Of a stretch of DNA of 64,000 nucleotides, positions 33,036 through 45,240 are shown one piece after another. The stretch comes from Diphasiastrum complanatum (taxonomy: Eukaryota > Streptophyta > Lycopodiopsida > Lycopodiales > Lycopodiaceae): NCBI GenBank assembly GCA_029204225.1, contig CM055107.1, positions 42,842,007 to 42,906,006 on the forward strand, in the 5' to 3' direction. The position numbers and the translations under genes are program-made. Every line of letters starts with the position of its first letter. Position 1 is the stretch's first letter. Under the pieces are notes generated by a model. It saw only the letters and a list, made by a program, of their open reading frames with translations. It was not told where the DNA came from and ran no database searches.

Positions 33036-34620
33036 TTAAGTGTGAGTCAAGAGACCAGAACTCTCATCCTGAGATTCTACTTGCGCAAGATTTGCCTCCC
33101 TCACAATTCCTTGACAATGAGGATCCTCTTGCTGAGCTTGTCTAATCTCAGCAATCAAGTCATTTTCTATGACCACAAAAGACATCTGATACAATATCCG
33201 AGATAATGCATCAGCCACATGATTTTCGGCACCTTCCTTGTACCGAATTTCCATGTGAAAATCCTGCATCAACTCAGCCCACCTGGCTTGCCGCCCTCTT
33301 AGGTCCGGCTGGTTGCAAAAATATATCAAAGTGTTATGGTCGGGTACACATAGAATTCCGCACCATACAAATAATGCCTCCATGCCTTCAAAGCGTGGAT
33401 AATGGCAAAGATAATTCTTCTGTGCAGGGTTGAGCTTCTTGCTTTCAAAGGCCACAGGCCTACCCTCTTGCATTTGAATAACCCCAACGGCGATGTCACT
33501 TGCATCCGTTTCTACGACAAAAGGTTTTTGAGAGTCAACAATTTTTAAAGTGACAAAGTCAGCCACGGCTTGTTTCAAAGCATCGAAACTTCGCTGCTGA
33601 ACTTCTGTCCCCTCTTTCCATTTATTTTTCTGTAACATATCGGTCAATGGTGCAGCTACGTGTGAATAATTCTTCACACCTTAACGATAAAACACAGCCA
33701 ACCCTAGACAGCTTCTTAGTGCCGTCAAGTCTGTAGGAACAGGCCAGGCAAGAAGAACAACAACTTTTTGCGGATCCGGCTTTATTCCATCTACTGACAC
33801 TATAAAACCCAAATATGTTATTTCTTTTTTAAACAATTCACTTTGTTTACCATTAGCGAACAATGTATTTTCCCTCAAAGTTGATAACACAGTTCTTAGG
33901 TGATTAACATGCATAGCATCACCACAACTGTAAACAAGTATGTCATCAACAAAATTAACCACAAACTTGCCCATAAACGGTCTAAGCACACCGTTCATTA
34001 ACATCATAAATGTTGCAGGGGCGTTAGTCAATCCAAAGGGCTGTGCAAAACGAGTCCGGAAGACAGTTTTATGCACATCCTCTTCTCGAACTCTCACCTG
34101 GTGGTAACCACTCTTTAGGTCAATTTTGCTAAACAATGTAGCACCATGGAGGGCATCCAAAAGATCATCTATACGTGGCATAGGATATCGATGCTTAACA
34201 GTAATCTTGTTCAAGCCTCGATAGTCCACACACATTCTCCAAGACCCATCCTTCTTTTTTACCAGAATGATCGGAGAGGCAAAGGGGGAGAAGCTAGGTC
34301 TTACTTGCCCCTTGGCAAGATAGTCCTCAATCATGCTTTTGACCTCTTCCTCCTCTTTCAGACTCATTCTATAAGGTGGTCTATTAACAGGAGATGATCC
34401 AGGAATTAACTCGATTCTATGCTCCACATTTCTCTTAGGGGGTAAAATAGATGGAAGTTCATTCGTGAACACATCTAGAAACTCCTCCCTGATTTGGCGA
34501 TTTAGGTTCTTAGTAAGGTTAGTTTGTTCTTGACATACATCAGACTCATTAGCAAAAACAGACATATCATACAAGAAACAAACATACATGCACTTACACT
34601 AAACCTTACGCAACTGCGTT
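33036..34620 (-). pseudogene. reverse transcriptase and RNase H, broken
   Basis: RT blocks include VEHRIELIPGSSPVNRPPYR, SPIILVKKKDGS, MCVDYRGLNKI, KIDLKSGYHQVR and VNFVDDILVYS. About ten residues are missing before [11 protein letters not shown] (RTRFA joins PFGL), removing the HYEF block. A stop at about 33681 splits RT from RNase H, which follows with VETDASDIAVGVIQMQ, then TLIYFCNQPDLRGRQARW. RNase H has lost residues near 33380. Inactive. Confidence 0.87.
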
Positions 34621-35844
34621 GCCGTGATCAAAGGTCCTGGAGGCATATCAGGCTCTCCACGCAGGGAGGGAATCCTAGCATCGTGCTGGAACTCATACAC
34701 ATGAGTATCCCAAGCGATGTAGGGTTTCTTAGCCACATGCCAACAAATTCCAAGCACCACATCAAAGCAAGCCAAATGGGTAATCTCAAAATCTAACTCC
34801 TCAGTATAGCTCTAAATGGTTAGAGGCGTACCCACAACCCTAGCATCCCACACTTCCGCACCCTTTCCATCAGCCATTTCGACTGTTTATTGGTACAAGG
34901 ATGGTTGTGTGCTCACTCTCAACCGTTTAATCAAAGCAAAATTAATGACGTTATGTGAGGACCCAGTGTCAAATAGAATCAAAACATCTCTACCACACAG
35001 TTGTCCACGCATAACATTCAAAGAAGTGCAAGGAAACTGATACCCATGTTGTGCTGTTCTTGACAACTGTGGAAAATGAACCGAGTCCACCTTCCGAATC
35101 ACAGACACGTTCATTAACCGTGGAACATCAGGAGGTTCTTCTTGTCTCAATTCCTCAATTTTCATAGGATTTGCCTCCTCAACTTGCAAACTGTAGGTGG
35201 TCCGTGAGGGATTGCGAGAACACTCCTTCCACCTATGCCGCCCTAGACAGCCAAAGCAAAGGTTCTCTTTCTTTGCCCGCTCCAAGTCCTGCGGCGATAG
35301 CGTAGAAAAGCGCTGGCCCCCTTGGGCATTGGACGTCCCATACCGCCCTTTGCCTTTTGAGGCACCCGCATCTTTACTCCTTTTCTCACTCTGAATTTGC
35401 TCTTGTGAGGATTGACCCTTCCATTTTTTAAACTTTCTTTTCCCCCAAGGCTGAAACCCTCCTGAAGTAGGTGTCTCAAACTCCTTGGCCTTTTTTCCAT
35501 CCTCATAGTATAGGGCCATCTGTACCACCCTATGGAGGCTTGGAGCCTGCTCCTTTCTCACGAAAGGCCTAAGGCTCTCACGCAAGCCCTCCACAAACTG
35601 GAATACTTGCAAAAACATTGGCACTTCGTCTGGTATCCGCATCAGTGCTTCTCTGCACTTGTCCGCATATTCCTGAATTCACCAGAAGGCCAGCGCCCAT
35701 GGAGAGAGGGCCGATTTCTCCCAAATGAAAGAGGAGGCAATCAAAGCCAAAGAGGGCAAGGAGAGTTAAGAGATTGCCTAGCCCTTTACCTAGTCCTCCT
35801 TCCATGAAGGATTTTGCTTCCACATCGTCCCTTGTCCATCTCAA
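34621..35844 (-). pseudogene. gag end and protease
   Basis: The frame 34887-35642 covers the end of the capsid (FQFVEGLRESLRPFVRKEQ), a Gly/Lys/Ser-rich basic linker, a knuckle NLCFGCLGRHRWKEC that is one residue short of CX2CX4HX4C, and the protease loop ILFDTGSSHNVIN near the C-terminus. Upstream capsid sequence is in another frame (GQVQRSTDADTRRSA is the shadow of that segment). From 34621 to 34887 the protease C-part is only faintly readable. Confidence 0.8.
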
Positions 35845-35849
35845 AGCCC

Positions 35850-37040
35850 TAGGGCCACACCGGATTATGTCAGCTTGAGTCCTCCATCCTCACAAGTGGA
35901 GAATCTCAATGCTTTTGTAGATATAATTGTTGATGAGGAGAAGATGAGTCCAGTGCGACAAAATCTTATAGAAAATTACTTGTTCGATTTCCTATCGATC
36001 CCAAGGACTCATTTTTTGATTTGGAGAGATATATTTTGTTCGACGAATACATATCAAGAAAGATAGATGATCTAGTAGGACAATTTTGTTTTTGTATAGA
36101 TGAGATTGATTATGAGAACTCTAAAAATACAAGACATTGTAATGAGCTGAAAACCCTACATATTGGCATATAATTGTTGAAAATCGCTCAATAGCTCCAA
36201 TGGCATTTCATACAAAAACCAATGCAATTGGTTAAAGCAATGTAACATAATGGAATTGGTAAAGACAACAACAAAAAGACAAATTAATCATTTTATTTGG
36301 GTAACCATTTACGATTCCCAATATTGAAAAAATAGTACTATTAAAGAAACAATTGTAAAACATAGAAATTAAAAGGTGTAAGTAAACATGTGGACACACA
36401 TACCCCAAAGTTGTTTACCCAGAATGCCTTACCCTGAATTCAAGGCAAATTTGTTCCAAAAGGGATGGTTGAATCCACACAAATTAGCATAAACAAGAAA
36501 TCCGAGTACGTACGACACTTTGAACCTCTCCAAGGGTTGTGTCAACCTTCATAGATGCTGAATGTTGAACTTCCATGCTTATTTGTTTGTTTGAAACAAA
36601 AAATTATCAAACAGGCTTGAAAGACTTCAAACAGAAGCTCGAAAGAATTTCAATACTTATAGCTTCTTTCTAGCATTATATCCATTTGAGTGTTAAAAGT
36701 GATGACAGGTCAGTAGGTGCAAAAAGTGGATGCATAGCAGGTAACTACAATGATACCAAATAATCAATATGTGAATAGAAAAAGCAAGTCCCTTGTGGCT
36801 TTGCAAGAAAAACGCACAGATTAAAGGCTCGCTAGTAGGAAACGATAGAGAGGAAATGTTGAGGCTTGTTAATAGTATGATTTGGGTTTGCTTTCTAAGT
36901 CAAGCCTTTTTGTGACCTAGTACCATTTTTCTGGCACCTTGGACCCTTTTTTGGGCCTACAAAGCCAAATAGAAAAGAAGTGTCGAAATGTGCATGTTTC
37001 AGGATCAAATAAGTTTGGATGCCACAAGGGTGTACTTTAT
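35850..37040. other. no recognised feature
   Basis: AT-rich sequence. A 63-codon + frame at 35875 has no motif. I see no LTR ends or RNA genes. Confidence 0.35.
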
Positions 37041-37044
37041 GTAC

Positions 37045-37187
37045 TATGGAAGGGGCCACAGACCATTTTGCCCGATAAGGATTTCCAAAAAAATTTGGGC
37101 GAGGCCCGGAAGGGCCGAGTCTAAATTTTTTTGGAAAGCCGAACCGGGCAGAACGGCCTGTGCCCAGCTCCTTCCATTACGTAATGG
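37045..37187. repeat. imperfect fold-back (inverted repeat, about 60-bp arms)
   Basis: The left arm tatggaagg...tttccaaaaaaattt pairs with the right arm aaatttttttggaaa...ccttccatta, with matching blocks ccac-ag-cc / gg-ct-tg and tgcccg / cgggca between. The loop is about 20 bp (gggcgaggcccggaagggcc). It could be the core of a fold-back transposon or a hairpin RNA source; no target duplication was found. Confidence 0.75.
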
Positions 37188-37805
37188 ATACCCACATGTC
37201 CTTTATGAAGCATAATGAGCACTTTGAATTTTTTTGACCAGTCGGAAACTGTCGCGTGGCAAACGCCTGATGCCTGACAAACAGGCTGGAAAGCGCACCA
37301 AACTTTTTTTTTTTAGAACAGATGACTATTCTGCTTTTTTATCTGTTCAAAAAATGGGCAAAGAATCCATTACGTATTTGTTTGAAACCCTTGTGATTTT
37401 GCTCATCTTTAACTCTACAAATTCAAAGAATACTTTAAATGGAGATTGGAGACTACCGTGAGCAAACTAGTGAAATGGTTTGAAATGGTTTCAGATAGAA
37501 GACTGGCATACGCCAACTACAAATTTCTGTATGGTTCATAACGCTGCAAAGGCTTCTTTTAAAAATGTGAGAGACAAGAGATGGTCAAATATTGCACTAC
37601 TAGAGTGTACAGAGAGTGGAAAATAGTGCGATACAATCAGGCAGAATCCTCCAGTAAAAAACAAGGTCGGTACATTGACCAGTTGAACCTTCTATTCTCA
37701 TTTTAAGAGTAGTGAGGACCAAGCAAGATGGTATCTGTACTGAGGTATTCAAAAAAATTTAGCCAGCATACAAGGATGTTCATGCTGTTCTGAATTATGC
37801 CCACC

Positions 37806-38887
37806 CTAGCTAAAAACATCTATAAATGACTTCATAATTAACAAATCACTGTACATTGCTAAGAAGAAAACATAATAAGCAAGTGCAGCAAAAATTGTGT
37901 TCCATGTCTTGCTGGAAATAATCCAAGCAGCACCAACTGCAGCTGCTGCTCCAGTGCCTGGCTTGCCAGGAAAACAACTAGTACCTTTCACAGTTTCACT
38001 AAAGTGTGTGCACTTTTTTCTTCAACTTCCATAGCCAGAGATTCTCTCGCAAGTTCCTATCGCCCAGAAATATTAAGAGTTTTATAAGAATGGTGTTGAA
38101 TGGAACTTGAATCATAATTCTTACTACAAGCAAGAAACTCACATAACGTATCCAATCTCGAATTTAAATGAAACCTACACAGAGCTGGAGCATCTCATAA
38201 GTCTTTTTTAAATAAGGACATACACATGGTCTACAAAAGAAACCGTCTCACCGAGGACCTTGTGGATAAGATTATGGAGTTCTGTCACTCCTTCAACTGG
38301 CAGTACAACATCTCTTTTTCGAAATGGCATTTGAACAAGGTTCCCTGGACCGGACATTATTTTCTGTGCCGTCCCTTGCAGAGTAAAATTTGAGCTTCCC
38401 TGCCTGTTTCTTGCTCCAATAGACCCCTGTGACGTATCTATAGCTCCATAACCGTGTACTGACCCAACGGGGTTGGCTCAACTGGTTAGCTTGGCATCCA
38501 AAGTTTCTTTGGTCCCAGGTTCGAGCCTCCCCTTGGAAACCAAGAAGCATAACCGTGTACTGAATAAGGACATGAATTTACTATCACTGCCAAGTCGGGA
38601 GGTATTCTATATGTCTCCATCACTGCCGTAGCTGCAGTCTGACGGCGATCTGCACCTACTGAAAACTAGTTGGCGATCGCTAGAATCAAAGGAACACCTG
38701 CTGCAACCACCTCATCCAAGAGAACCGCAAGAGCAGGCCTAGTATGACTTGCACCAGTTGATTGGCATAACCGAGGGACCTTATGGGCAAGATTGTGTAA
38801 AAAAACCACAAGATCGAGTTTTTGACGTAACTTTCCAGCTTTTACATGTAATTCTTGCCTGAGTAGATGGGCTTCAGAAGTCAAATC
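37806..38887 (-). pseudogene. decayed multi-exon host gene, family uncertain
   Basis: The main exon (38887 to 38252) starts after a gtgcag acceptor, reads DLTSEAHLLRQELHVKAGKL, QKLDLVVFLHNLAHKVPRL, THTRPALAVLLDE-like sequence (ASHTRPALAVLLDEVVAAG) and LILAIAN, then a TAG, then continues in frame through a SINE insertion to VLPVEGVTELHNLIHKVL and a gtgaga donor. A later exon (about 38050 to 37806) ends with a membrane-like segment, AAWIISSKTWNTIFAALAYY. The pattern resembles a conserved large plant alpha/beta-hydrolase-like protein as I remember it, without certainty. The TAG, the SINE and a stop near 37990 make it a pseudogene. Confidence 0.6.
38463..38547 (+). mobile_element. short tRNA-like SINE, 85 bp
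   Basis: It is flanked by a perfect 16-bp duplication, cataaccgtgtactga, at 38447-38462 and 38548-38563. Inside are a polymerase III box A (TGGCTCAACTGG, about 38474) and box B (GGTTCGAGCC, about 38517) at tRNA-like spacing. The 5' end is cccaacgggg and the 3' end is ttggaaaccaagaag with a small ttgg/ccaa hairpin and no long A tail. It sits inside an exon of the pseudogene above. It is either a complete very short SINE or a 3'-truncated copy of a longer one. Confidence 0.85.
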
Positions 38888-38959
38888 CTGCACGCCATGG
38901 CATTTACACAAATGATTAGACACTGAGCAAGTTAAAAGTAAGTGCCAGAGAGCATTTAT

Positions 38960-40203
38960 TAGGGTCAATGTACTTACTATATGTTGATGATGTGGTTCTG
39001 GTCTCCTTGACTAGGTAGGCTCTACAACGGCATCCAGATACTCTGCATTCCATTTGTACTACCTAGGCATTGGAGGTCAATGTGAAGAAGACCAAGATAA
39101 TGGTCTTCGATACTTTTAGATCTTGACTTCATTTTTAATGGTCAATCATTAGAGATAGTCTCTTGAATCTTCCTATACATACTTGGGAATTCTATTTTCG
39201 AGGCCTATCTTCAGTATGAGAAATGCAGCCATTAGCTGACTTGGGAAGAATCAGTCTACCCTTGTCAACTTGGAGCGGTTCTGCTTCAGACGTCATGTAT
39301 GGCATGCTCAGAGTCAGTGCCATCTTTTTAACACCCTGGTCACTCCCACAACTACTTATATTGCAAAGACATGGTACAGGATTTATCTTAGCGAAGTTGA
39401 CTAGCTTTACACCACTCCAAGTTTCTATGTTGTCACATATTATATAAGCGAAGCCCTTTATTTCAGATCCAATTATCCTAATTGAGTCTACCATGTTCCC
39501 CATAAAGGTAGAGGCTATTTTCCAGTTGATCATCTATATGCCATAGGGGCTGGAGTTTGGAGATAGTGGTATGAGGAGATTGAGATATCCTTGGCTAGCA
39601 TTCATTACTTCTTCTAGAATTTGTAATAGGAGCACCACTTATCATAGTATTATTAGGCCTCTTGCTTGTTGGAGCCATTTGGCATTTTCTCACCTTCCCG
39701 AGGGGACTCACTCATATATCCAAGAAGAATATGTTTAAGATCATATATATAGTGTGTCTGTATTATCACCAAATTCGCAAATGTATACAATGGTGATTGT
39801 CAAATTGGATCATTTCGAACACTGGGATAGTTAAAAATACTTTCGACGCCAATGTGCCATTAAACACAAGTGCTCCAATGAGATGAATTTGAATAAAATC
39901 AGCCTCATTCAAATCTGTCATGCCTTAGGATCTGGACTTGGGACTATCACGGTCTCAAATTGACTTTAGGATAGCTTAGAGTATCTTCATACCAATTACA
40001 CATGGATACTAGTCATTTCCAGGAAGACGGGATCTGTCAATTGTGCACTATGGGGCAGGTGGAGACTGAGGAGCAGTTTATCTTTCAATGTTCGATATAT
40101 AATGAGATCAGAGGAAGATACTATTGTCTCTTTTGAGATTAGATAGCCACACTCCGCTCATTGATATCATCTGTGGACCCACATTGTGTAGCTCTAATGA
40201 TAC
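38960..40203 (+). pseudogene. LINE 3' half: RT end and zinc-binding tail
   Basis: Reads LLYVDDVVLVS, the catalytic box of a LINE RT, at about 38970-39002, followed by ALEVNVKKTKIMVFDT, the usual block after it. Near 40030-40135 the Cys motif ICQLCTMGQVETEEQFIFQC matches the zinc-binding tail of LINE RT proteins. Stops and shifts are frequent. The LINE is split at 40203 by the gag-only LTR element and resumes at 46380. Confidence 0.78.
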
Positions 40204-40765
40204 TTTCATGTGCCAACCTTAGCATTCAAACATCTAATCCATTCATTAAACATCAAATTACAATGGAAATGCAAGAAATCAAGAAACTAGTCAAAAATCA
40301 AGAAGATAGCTAAAAGTAGCAAAACTTCACCAAATTAGGCAAAGTAAGGTATCTTTATTCATGATTATTGATCATTCACAAGATAGGGGCTCATTCTAGA
40401 GCATGATCATAGCTCTCATGTGATTTTAGGCACATGAACCACTTTCTTCATCAAGAAAGCTCTCCAAGAGAAGCTCCAAGATCTCTTAAAACTCAAAATT
40501 ACAAAATGAACAATAGCCTCCAAATTTAGCACGACCTCAACTATTTATAGTGGTCATTTGTGCCTCTACTATAAGTTTGGGGCCTTAATTAGCTAATTTG
40601 TGCCTTACAACCATTACTACAATTCCGCTATTCTCAATTATAGCGAGGTTGTTCGAATCACTTTATTAACTGTCCTATTGACTAGTTCTAATCTAATTTA
40701 GGTCCATGGCTATATTTGGCTATTCATGAGTAGGCTCATGGGCTAATTACATGCAACACATGACA
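40204..40765 (-). repeat. 3' LTR of the gag-only element
   Basis: Matches 45820-46379 along its length with few differences; the outer end reads tttcatgtg instead of tgtcatgtg. On the - strand it starts TGTCATGTG after the purine tract aaagtagggggag. Confidence 0.93.
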
Positions 40766-40779
40766 CTCCCCCTACTTTA

Positions 40780-41157
40780 AACATTTTTGCCCTCAAAAAT
40801 GAAGACCATGTAGTCCTTTGTTGAGTGCCATGTCTCATGAATCCTTTGGCGGTAATCGAGAAGTAATTGGCCACCTTGAATAAGAAACATCTTTTCTTGT
40901 ATTATTCTTGTCAGTAGCCAAATTCCATTTAAATTTTGTTGTCTTTGGTTCAACTTCCAGCTTATTGTTGTAGAACAAGATTGCATAGAGAACCTTGGAT
41001 CTACAACTGATCCCATAAAATTAATAAGATCATTGAAGAAGAGATTGATGAAACACAGGAAAGCCTCAAGTTGCATTAGTTCTGTATGGGTTGACAGGAT
41101 CCAAGGAACAGGACATTCAATAGTCTTCTTCCTCAGTATCTTCCTTGATTGGATAGG
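40780..41157 (-). other. short ORF before the 3' LTR, function unknown
   Basis: A 99-codon frame (40777-41076) ends DYMVFIFEGKNV with its stop overlapping the purine tract. Its close packing against the tract suggests it is the last part of the element's coding region. It shows no known domain. Confidence 0.35.
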
Positions 41158-41970
41158 CTATCCAATTCCAAATGCGTCTTTTCTTGTGCTTGCATCCGGT
41201 TTTGTTGCCTTGTGCATTGCTCCTTGATGTAGGATCACAATATCCTTTTGTGATTCCAAAGCGTTGATTAAAGCAATGATCTCATCCAAGCTATTTGATT
41301 GAGCATTGAAGTTCCGTCTTGTCGAATCATTCTGAGCAAGATTGGTAGCGTTATCTCGCTGAAGATGGATGGCCATGGATCCATTGATATCCTCTGTGAG
41401 TGAAGCGATGGGTATAGCTCCTGATATATCAAAATAGTAATGCTCCAAATCAAATGATTCATTGTCCAAATTTGGCCAAATTCTAGTTGTTTCCAATTCA
41501 TCATTCTGTTCCAAGAGAGCGTCGTTATGTTGGAATATGAACTCCTCATATTCGTTCAGTTGTAAGCAATGATGATCCTCAGTTTGATCTCCAAAGATAA
41601 ATTTGTCATATATACAATGTTGTAAGCAGTGATTATCTTCAGTTCGATCTCCAAAGATAAATTTGTCATATATACAATGATAGGCAATAGTAATATTAAT
41701 CTCAAAAGCTCTCGAGTCAACCATATTGGAAGATAAGTCAAAATTCATCTGTTGTTGATGTTGAGACATGATTGGATGTTCAAGAGACGTATTCTGCAAT
41801 TCCTTGATTCCTTTCAATCCTTCATCCATTGAAGAATTTCTCTCTGAAATACTTTCGTTCAAATCAGCACCTTGATGAGCTTGGAATTGACATATTGATA
41901 ATTCTGGAGAGTTTTGCTGATGGAGAGTTGAACACACTGGTGTAGGAATTTCTTCTTGTTGAGACTCCAA
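41158..41970 (-). CDS. ORF of unknown function downstream of gag
   Basis: An open frame of up to 270 codons, hydrophilic, rich in Gln, Asn, Asp and Ser. It contains a direct repeat of about 20 residues (HCIYDKFIFGD-TED-HCLQ, twice, residues about 98-136). It overlaps the end of the gag frame by 112 bases in another frame, so it may be reached by frameshifting or be the original C-terminal extension of gag. No protease or zinc motif is visible. It could also be a chance survivor of a longer polyprotein. Confidence 0.45.
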   Translation of the reverse strand: MESQQEEIPTPVCSTLHQQNSPELSICQFQAHQGADLNESISERNSSMDEGLKGIKELQNTSLEHPIMSQHQQQMNFDLSSNMVDSRAFEINITIAYHCIYDKFIFGDRTEDNHCLQHCIYDKFIFGDQTEDHHCLQLNEYEEFIFQHNDALLEQNDELETTRIWPNLDNESFDLEHYYFDISGAIPIASLTEDINGSMAIHLQRDNATNLAQNDSTRRNFNAQSNSLDEIIALINALESQKDIVILHQGAMHKATKPDASTRKDAFGIG

Positions 41971-42515
41971 TTTCCAATTTGATCCGTAGTTGCATCTTTC
42001 ATTGTCTTATCCTTAGATCTTGAATTAATGCCTTTTGCATTACTTGCTCGAAGTACTTTATCCAAATGTTGACGAATGTGATCTTGAAGACCACGTAGAT
42101 AGTGTTGGATAGATAATTCTTCATCAAAACACCTCTGTTTAGATGCTACCAAACGGAATCTAGTATTATATGCCTTTACAGAACCAATTTGTTCTAGCAT
42201 ATACCAAGAGTCCATATAATAATCTATAAATATATCTGCACAAAACTCTTTGAAATCGTCCCATGACTTCGGTTCATACTCTGGATGATGTAGTACTCTT
42301 TGCCACCAATCATACGCTTTTCCTCGAAAGTAGGATACTGCTATGGTAATTCTGCCCTGATCAGAGATAGAATATAGTCGCAGATTCTCATCGACAATAG
42401 ATAACCAGCCATCAATATGTAATGAACTCATTTCTCCCTCAAAGATTGGTATGTTTTCAAAAGGAACATCATCAGGACTTCGTTGAATATTGAACTGCTC
42501 TCCCCATTGTAACAA
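41859..42515 (-). CDS. Ty3-type gag protein
   Basis: The 218-codon frame carries the retrotransposon gag core: PIFEGEMSSLHIDGWLSIVD, then AVSYFRGKAYDWWQRVL, SWDDFKEFCADIFIDYY and VKAYNTRFRLVASKQRC, ending the core with QHYLRGLQDHIRQHL (residues about 25-150). These are the conserved blocks of the Ty3 capsid that assembles the particle. No zinc knuckle follows. The 5' end has no convincing ATG before residue 1 in this frame (CTG-type opening), so the true start or an upstream shift is unresolved. Confidence 0.82.
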   Translation of the reverse strand: MLQWGEQFNIQRSPDDVPFENIPIFEGEMSSLHIDGWLSIVDENLRLYSISDQGRITIAVSYFRGKAYDWWQRVLHHPEYEPKSWDDFKEFCADIFIDYYMDSWYMLEQIGSVKAYNTRFRLVASKQRCFDEELSIQHYLRGLQDHIRQHLDKVLRASNAKGINSRSKDKTMKDATTDQIGNWSLNKKKFLHQCVQLSISKTLQNYQYVNSKLIKVLI

Positions 42516-42558
42516 GAATTAGGAATGGTCACTATGCTCCCATGATTGGTACTGTCCT

Positions 42559-43240
42559 CTAACTGGGTGCCAGCAATTGGTTTGAGAGCCATAGATGAAG
42601 CCTCTTCTGTTTGCATGATGTACCGTTGAATGCCATTGTACAAAGAGATGATTGGTATTCAGAATTATGTTCTTCAACTTCGTATTGTTCGTAACCAGCT
42701 TCCTTATCATCATTGTAGTCTCCATCCTCACCGATGTAGTGATTGGGATGCAATTTTGTCTCTTGACAAGGTAATCTTTTGTTGTACACGTTGTGAACCG
42801 TTGGATCTTCTTCATCATACTCACAACTTTCAGGGATATCATTTGGTTGACCTGTAGGCTCATATTGGTCCTCCTGTTGCCATTTAGAGTGATTATGACC
42901 CTCATAATCAACAATCTTATACTCGGTATCATATGGACCATCGCTATATTTGTCTGCATCACCAGGCTGATATTCTTGATCATTTGGTTGACAATCATGA
43001 TCCGCATCGGAATATTGTTCATGCTCGTTCGTATCATCACATTGTTGATGATCATCTTGCTGAGAATCGCTACCATCATCACATTGCGGATCATCCTGTT
43101 GACAATCGTCACCATCATCACATTCCTCCTCATCTTGTTGACAATCATCACCACCATCGTCATACCAGTCACTTTGGTTATCGTACTCATAATCATTTCC
43201 ATCCCATTTATCTTCATGGTCAGACACACATCATTATCAG
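42559..43240 (-). CDS. acidic Asp/Gln repeat protein, unknown function
   Basis: About 222 codons, extremely rich in Asp, Glu, Gln, Tyr and His. It contains repeated blocks of the form CQQDxxxCDDGDDC and DSQQDDHQQCDD (residues about 25-75), with regularly spaced Cys. No ATG opens this frame: the ATG at about 43247 (MDTDNDV) is in another frame and joins this one only if two bases of a gtgtgt run near 43225 are ignored, so a 2-base slip probably broke it. It lies just upstream of gag. I know of no such domain in standard Ty3 elements. Confidence 0.55.
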
Positions 43241-43289
43241 TGTCCATGGTATAGTGACAGGTAGTCTGTAGGTTATGGGTCCACAAAAC

Positions 43290-43959
43290 TGAATGAAGTG
43301 GAAAGAATTTAGAACAATTGCAAATTTCACTGGTAAAATCACAAATTTGCTAGTAACAAATTTGTGCTTCTCCACCGTCCCAAAATTCCGAGTCCTCAAA
43401 GAACGTTACTGCAAGATTTAGGAAGCATCAGCAACTTTTGGCAAAATGTCAACTTTGTTTCACTGATCGGTTTTGGATTTTATAACAATGCTATCATGTC
43501 AGGCTCAACGTAGTGATCACTTTTGCTTTTTACTGCATCGAAATCTGAGGTCACGCGGAAGAAATATGGAAGTTCAAAAAGATGGATTAAAAAAAATGTA
43601 ACAACTAAGGCAATATGGGGCCAAAAAAAAATTAAAAACAAAAAGTGAATAATGATGACTTAAATGCTGATCACGTGATTCAGCTCAATGAACTGAGCAC
43701 TTTTCGTTCTTGAAGCACTGAATTTCGAGATCAAACAAGAAAGTTTCGGAAGTTAAAAGATGAATATGAAATGAATTAGATAAAACTTAGAATGGGGGTC
43801 TAATATAATTTAACAATTCTGATTCTATAAGATTTGAAATCCTTGAAACATTGCTGTGCTCGTAAAAAAAACCTTGTAAAACCCGTCAAAGAAATAGGAA
43901 TGACCAAGAAAAAGAATTTATCGGGCACGTTGAGGGGAGGGAGAGAATATTCAAAGAAT

Positions 43960-43960
<1 letters not shown>
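43290..43960 (-). other. conserved leader, distal part
   Basis: This part aligns with 51830-52270 of the second family copy. Both hold two direct repeats of about 60 bp (gacctc-gattt...aaaagtg-tca...gagc) and a small stem-loop, gctca-ttgaac-tgagc type (43683-43698 here, 52054-52069 there). Confidence 0.65.
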
Positions 43961-45215
<1,255 letters not shown>

Positions 45216-45240
45216 ATGGACAGGGTAAGGTTAGGGTCAG

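Larger units (their letters stand above)
31632..35850 (-). mobile_element. second Ty3 chromovirus, 5'-truncated
   Basis: On the - strand the order is gag, protease, RT, RNase H, integrase and chromodomain, ending at the LTR near 31631. The gag N-terminus, leader and 5' LTR are missing; homology ends near 35850. Stops and shifts break pol. It is a separate family from the array at 14177-28682, with different protease, RT and gag sequences. Confidence 0.88.

Noticed and set aside
38463-38547. Genuine tRNA gene
   Set aside because: Boxes A and B are present, but the acceptor and T stems do not pair properly, and a 16-bp target duplication marks it as a retroposed copy.
42793-43271. Hydrophobic Ile-rich and His/Asp-rich + strand ORFs
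   Set aside because: They mirror the acidic - strand ORF in the gag-only element; low-complexity coding on one strand leaves the other open.
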